A DNA stretch of 60,460 nucleotides, from positions 1 through 60,460 of the IMG/VR virus record IMGVR_UViG_3300042923_000250. One strand, 5' to 3'. This stretch comes from a virus. Of this stretch, positions 58,181-60,460 are shown one piece after another. The notes below the pieces were generated by a model that had not been told where the DNA came from, did not search any database, and saw only the letters and a list, made by a program, of their open reading frames with translations. Numbering within the stretch: position 1 is the stretch's first letter; every line of letters starts with the position of its first letter. The translations under genes were made by a program, and so were the position numbers.

Positions 58181-59173
58181 ATGTTACAGATACTTGAATT
58201 ATTCGGAGGTATAGGAAGTCCAAGGGTAGCACTAAGGAATATTGGCGTTCCGGTAAAATCTATTGATTATGTGGAAATAGATGAAAAGGCGGTTCGGTCA
58301 TACAATGCAATGTTTGCAAATGAGCTAACGCATAAAACTCAATCAGTAGTCGGATGGAATTTAATGCCGGATATTCTCATTCATGGATCGCCTTGCCAGA
58401 CATTTTCAATTGCCGGAAAGCAAACAGGGGCAGACGAGGGTAGTGGAACAACATCAAGCCTTATGTGGGAAACTATACATATCATTCAACAGATGGGTAC
58501 ATGGAAGCCTAGATTTGTTATTTGGGAGAATGTTAAGAATGTTTTGAGCAAACATATGATACATAATTTCAATCGCTATTTAAGCGAAATGGAAGCTTTA
58601 GGGTATACAAATAGTTTCGAAATATTAGACGCGAGAGAGTTCGGCCTACCTCAGGGGAGAGAAAGAGTATTTACTATTAGTTGTTTAGATAAAACACATT
58701 TCAGGTTTGATAATTTAATACGAACACCCATGAGGCACATACTCGAATTTCTACAACAAAACAATGAGGTAAGTGATATATATACACTCACTCAGCCAAG
58801 CATGCTCAACAAGATTAATTATCAAGGAAAAGACTTTAGCGGGCTAGAAATAATAAAAGATCAGTGCAAAACAATTACATGTAAACAGCTTAGGTGCCCA
58901 AACAGCGGAATAATCGATTTGGGTAATGGAAAATACAGATTACTCACAGAGCTTGAATGTTGGAGATTACAAGGATATTCAGACGAAGATTATTGCAATG
59001 CATTAAAGGTTAATCCGAGTCAGCCAGGGAAAATGAATGGCGCAATGTATAAGCAAGCCGGAAACTCTATACCGGTACCGATATTTGAAAGTATTTTCCG
59101 AAAAATTATTCTAGGAGAAACACAAGGACAGCTCACAGGGCAAATGTCAATCACTGATTGGCTAACAATTTAG
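58181..59173 (+). CDS. DNA cytosine-5 methyltransferase
   Basis: 330 residues with all main motifs: ILELFGGIGSPRVAL (I), GSPCQTFSIAGKQ with the catalytic Cys at about residue 72 (IV), FVIWENVKNV (VI), ILDAREFGLPQGRERVF (VIII) and a C-terminal QAGNSIPVPIFESI-type motif X. The target recognition part is short. No partner restriction gene is present, so it probably protects phage DNA from host restriction. Recognition sequence unknown. Confidence 0.93.
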   Translation: MLQILELFGGIGSPRVALRNIGVPVKSIDYVEIDEKAVRSYNAMFANELTHKTQSVVGWNLMPDILIHGSPCQTFSIAGKQTGADEGSGTTSSLMWETIHIIQQMGTWKPRFVIWENVKNVLSKHMIHNFNRYLSEMEALGYTNSFEILDAREFGLPQGRERVFTISCLDKTHFRFDNLIRTPMRHILEFLQQNNEVSDIYTLTQPSMLNKINYQGKDFSGLEIIKDQCKTITCKQLRCPNSGIIDLGNGKYRLLTELECWRLQGYSDEDYCNALKVNPSQPGKMNGAMYKQAGNSIPVPIFESIFRKIILGETQGQLTGQMSITDWLTI

Positions 59174-59197
59174 ATTTGCATAGGAGGATAACCCACC

Positions 59198-59221
59198 ATG
59201 AAAGGGGTAAACCATGAATAA
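59198..59221 (+). CDS. Seven-residue leader peptide overlapping the next start
   Basis: ATG AAA GGG GTA AAC CAT GAA TAA with TAGGAGGA upstream; its stop overlaps the ATG of 59214 (ATGAATAA). It may couple translation, since the second ATG has only AAAGGGG inside the mini-frame. Confidence 0.4.
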   Translation: MKGVNHE

Positions 59222-59372
59222 TAAAAACACCAAAGTAACAATATTCGCAGAACCCAAAATTTTATACTCAAAACATAATTTTGGTAATTTTACCATTAAA
59301 CCTATCGTAATTAAGGATGGAGTAGTACATACAGCGAGTAATAAGCAGTTGTCAGTAGAGGGAGGGAGATAA
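59214..59372 (+). CDS. Small hypothetical protein (52 aa)
   Basis: MNNKNTKVTIFAEPKILYSKHNFGNF... beta-rich; ends SVEGGR with GGAGGGAG serving as ribosome site of the next gene. Function unknown. Confidence 0.65.
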   Translation: MNNKNTKVTIFAEPKILYSKHNFGNFTIKPIVIKDGVVHTASNKQLSVEGGR

Positions 59373-59373
59373 T

Positions 59374-59526
59374 ATGCCAAAACGAACCGTAACCTACCCA
59401 ATGCGCATCAGCAAAGGCGAGCAGAAAATGAACAGCAATAAACAATATGATAAATACATAAAGCATCCTAGTAAGATTAATCCGGTGTTTCTGGAAAATC
59501 ATTATGAATTGGAGGGGAAGAAGTGA
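59374..59526 (+). CDS. Small basic protein (50 aa)
   Basis: MPKRTVTYPMRISKGEQKMNSNKQYDKYIKHPSKI..., Lys-rich. GGAGGGAG five to nine bases upstream. Overlaps the next gene (GTGA). Function unknown. Confidence 0.65.
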   Translation: MPKRTVTYPMRISKGEQKMNSNKQYDKYIKHPSKINPVFLENHYELEGKK

Positions 59527-59873
59527 GTGATTTAATCAGTAGACAAGCAGTATTGGAATATCTATCGGAGTTATGTGAAACAAAAGATACTTCGGCATAC
59601 GGAATGCAGTTAACAGGAAATTACACGGATATGAAGTCGAAACTTGCAGAAAGAGATTGCGTAAATGGTATTATCGAAAATATTAGAGGATTTAATTGTG
59701 CTTATGATGTGGATAAGGTTGTGGAGCAGTTAGAAGAACGCAAAGGAGATAATATTCGTTATGCAAAACTAAAAGGCAATTCAGATTATAAGAAAATAGG
59801 ACATATTTGCAGAAGCGATGAAGATGATTATGCCATTCGTATAGTGAAAGGAGCTGTCAAGGATGATATTTAA
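59523..59873 (+). CDS. Phage hypothetical protein (116 aa)
   Basis: GTG start, GGAGGGG upstream. SDLISRQAVLEYLSELC is the beginning of a protein type very common in Lachnospiraceae phages; C-terminal half charged, ending VKGAVKDDI, which contains the dispersed 8-mer at 59853 followed directly by the next start. Confidence 0.75.
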   Translation: MSDLISRQAVLEYLSELCETKDTSAYGMQLTGNYTDMKSKLAERDCVNGIIENIRGFNCAYDVDKVVEQLEERKGDNIRYAKLKGNSDYKKIGHICRSDEDDYAIRIVKGAVKDDI

Positions 59874-59973
59874 AATATTGGTTGTATTCTTACTCATTAT
59901 GATACTTCTTGATTTAGATGCGATTATTAGACTGCTAAGAGCATCAAAGGAAGGAGCTGTCAAGGATGAATGA
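59863..59973 (+). CDS. 36-residue membrane peptide
   Basis: MIFKILVVFLLIMILLDLDAIIRLLRASKEGAVKDE: one membrane helix and a short tail. Ribosome site AAAGGAG, separated from ATG by the dispersed 8-mer. Ends in the same EGAVKDE as its neighbour. Confidence 0.6.
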   Translation: MIFKILVVFLLIMILLDLDAIIRLLRASKEGAVKDE

Positions 59974-60187
59974 TATATTAATCGAAGCCGGAAAATTACA
60001 GGATGAATATGACAAGTTAGTTAGAAACAGAAAGCTCACGAAAAAAGCATTATGTGATTTATGTATACCTTTCAGAGATAAATACGGATTAACCGACATG
60101 CAGACGTTAAAAATTGCACGAAGAGAATTATCAATAACCCAGATAGTTGATTTTATACAGAGGGAAGGAGCTGTCAAGGATGAATAA
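59966..60187 (+). CDS. Hypothetical protein (73 aa)
   Basis: MNDILIEAGKLQDEYDKLVRNRKLTKKALCDLCIPFRDKYGLTD..., helical with a CDLC pair. Preceded by GAAGGAGCTGTCAAGG and ending EGAVKDE, again overlapping the next start. Function unknown. Confidence 0.7.
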   Translation: MNDILIEAGKLQDEYDKLVRNRKLTKKALCDLCIPFRDKYGLTDMQTLKIARRELSITQIVDFIQREGAVKDE

Positions 60188-60460
60188 GCAAGAGATTGAA
60201 AAAGCTATCGGAACTATTCAGAACGATATAAGCCAATTTAAAAAGCTTTTAATAGAACAACCCAATAGCCCGGTAAGAGAAAGAATTAAAAGCGAAATAT
60301 CGGCTTATGAGATTGCAGTAAAGTCACTTACCGAGCAATTAACCAATGGATGGATACCAGTAAGTCAACTTCCGGATGGAAATTATCCCGTGCTTATAAA
60401 AGTAATGATTGAAGGAAGAATGGAACCAAGCATAGGAAGCTATGACCAATTTAGGAAGAA
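60180..60460 (+). CDS. DUF551-like protein, N-terminal part (continues at base 1)
   Basis: MNKQEIEKAIGTIQNDISQFKKLL..., coiled N-terminus then the DUF551 start GWIPVSQLPDGNYPVL. The frame runs off the end of the window and resumes at base 3, stopping at 234-236, 129 residues in all. Ribosome site AAGGAG with the dispersed 8-mer (60170) between it and the ATG. Confidence 0.88.
   Translation, partial: MNKQEIEKAIGTIQNDISQFKKLLIEQPNSPVRERIKSEISAYEIAVKSLTEQLTNGWIPVSQLPDGNYPVLIKVMIEGRMEPSIGSYDQFRK
60334..60460. repeat. Terminal direct repeat (circular join), right copy
   Basis: Second copy of the 127-base end overlap, identical to 1-127. It lies inside the DUF551-like gene that begins at 60180, whose reading frame continues unbroken at base 3 of the window. 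Confidence 0.93.

Larger units (their letters stand above)
3198..60178. repeat. Dispersed asymmetric 8-mer GCYGTCAA / TTGACRGC, about 53 copies
   Basis: Hand scan. Top-strand GCYGTCAA starts at 3198, 4816, 5611, 14089, 15657, 16993, 19330, 20246, 23014, 24336, 25147, 26016, 27169, 28461, 33341, 40638, 41351, 41870, 42299, 42516, 43839, 44257, 45666, 45864, 48069, 49271, 49903, 51318, 57253, 59853, 59956, 60170. Reverse TTGACRGC starts at 3218, 5438, 5587, 10286, 11701, 13205, 15905, 23976, 24015, 25300, 26121, 30079, 31238, 37510, 37667, 40205, 45789, 49434, 50364, 52623, 54238. One-base relatives (ACYGTCAA/TTGACRGT) add about 20 more. Sites fall in all codon phases and in non-coding DNA, so selection is on DNA or RNA, not protein. 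None lies between 33350 and 37509 (repressors, integrase). Confidence 0.85.

Overview
The window is one complete temperate siphovirus (tailed phage) genome from a low-GC Gram-positive host. AGGAGG-type ribosome sites, AT-rich codon use and protein families such as YopX, the ParB-like/DUF6551 pair, a dATP/dGTP diphosphohydrolase and DUF6711-type tail proteins point to Bacillota, most likely Clostridia/Lachnospiraceae; the host is an inference. Bases 1-127 are identical to 60334-60460, so the molecule closes into a circle of about 60,333 bp and one gene (DUF551-like) runs across the join. The 127-base overlap looks like an assembly k-mer overlap rather than a biological terminal repeat.

Layout. 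(1) 37.0 kb through the join to 4.7 kb, rightward: the early/replication arm. It holds a Cro-like protein, two ParB-like proteins, a secreted transglycosylase, a protein of repeated SH3-like units, a Rad50/SbcC-like ATPase, an RNA polymerase alpha-CTD-like protein, an HD protein, RecT, an MBL-fold nuclease, a radical SAM protein, SSB, a GIY-YIG homing endonuclease, an ERCC4 nuclease, a CHC2 zinc-finger primase, a DPPH-type methyltransferase, a D5/SF3 helicase, a C5 cytosine methyltransferase, many small zinc-ribbon and membrane proteins, YopX and an ATP-dependent DNA ligase. (2) 28.8 to 4.8 kb, leftward: the late arm, in the order HNH-like protein, small terminase, tRNA/tRNA-like genes, metallophosphoesterase, nucleotide enzymes, large terminase, ArpU/sigma-like regulator, portal, Com-like zinc finger, scaffold, decoration, major capsid, connectors, tail tube, frameshifted tail chaperone, tape measure, tail proteins, tail fibre, holin-like proteins, endolysin. 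The two arms converge on a terminator at 4768-4800. (3) 29 to 37 kb: regulation and lysogeny. Two ribbon-helix-helix proteins lie beside operator arrays, a lipoprotein and a large serine integrase with a candidate attP are present, and there are two separate repressor switches.

Most notable signals: (a) an asymmetric 8-mer, GCYGTCAA (reverse TTGACRGC), occurs about 53 times by hand count, in all reading frames and both orientations, spread over both lytic arms but absent from the lysogeny block, resembling a genome-wide operator/stoperator or chi-like system; (b) a probable invertible tail-fibre tail, in which a headless alternative C-terminus lies on the opposite strand and both copies meet a shared in-frame 13-bp inverted repeat; (c) a duplicated, covarying 5'-UTR RNA element before two adjacent genes; (d) two ribbon-helix-helix operator arrays; (e) tRNA-like genes with abnormal anticodon regions. 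All calls come from reading the sequence; no database search was run.
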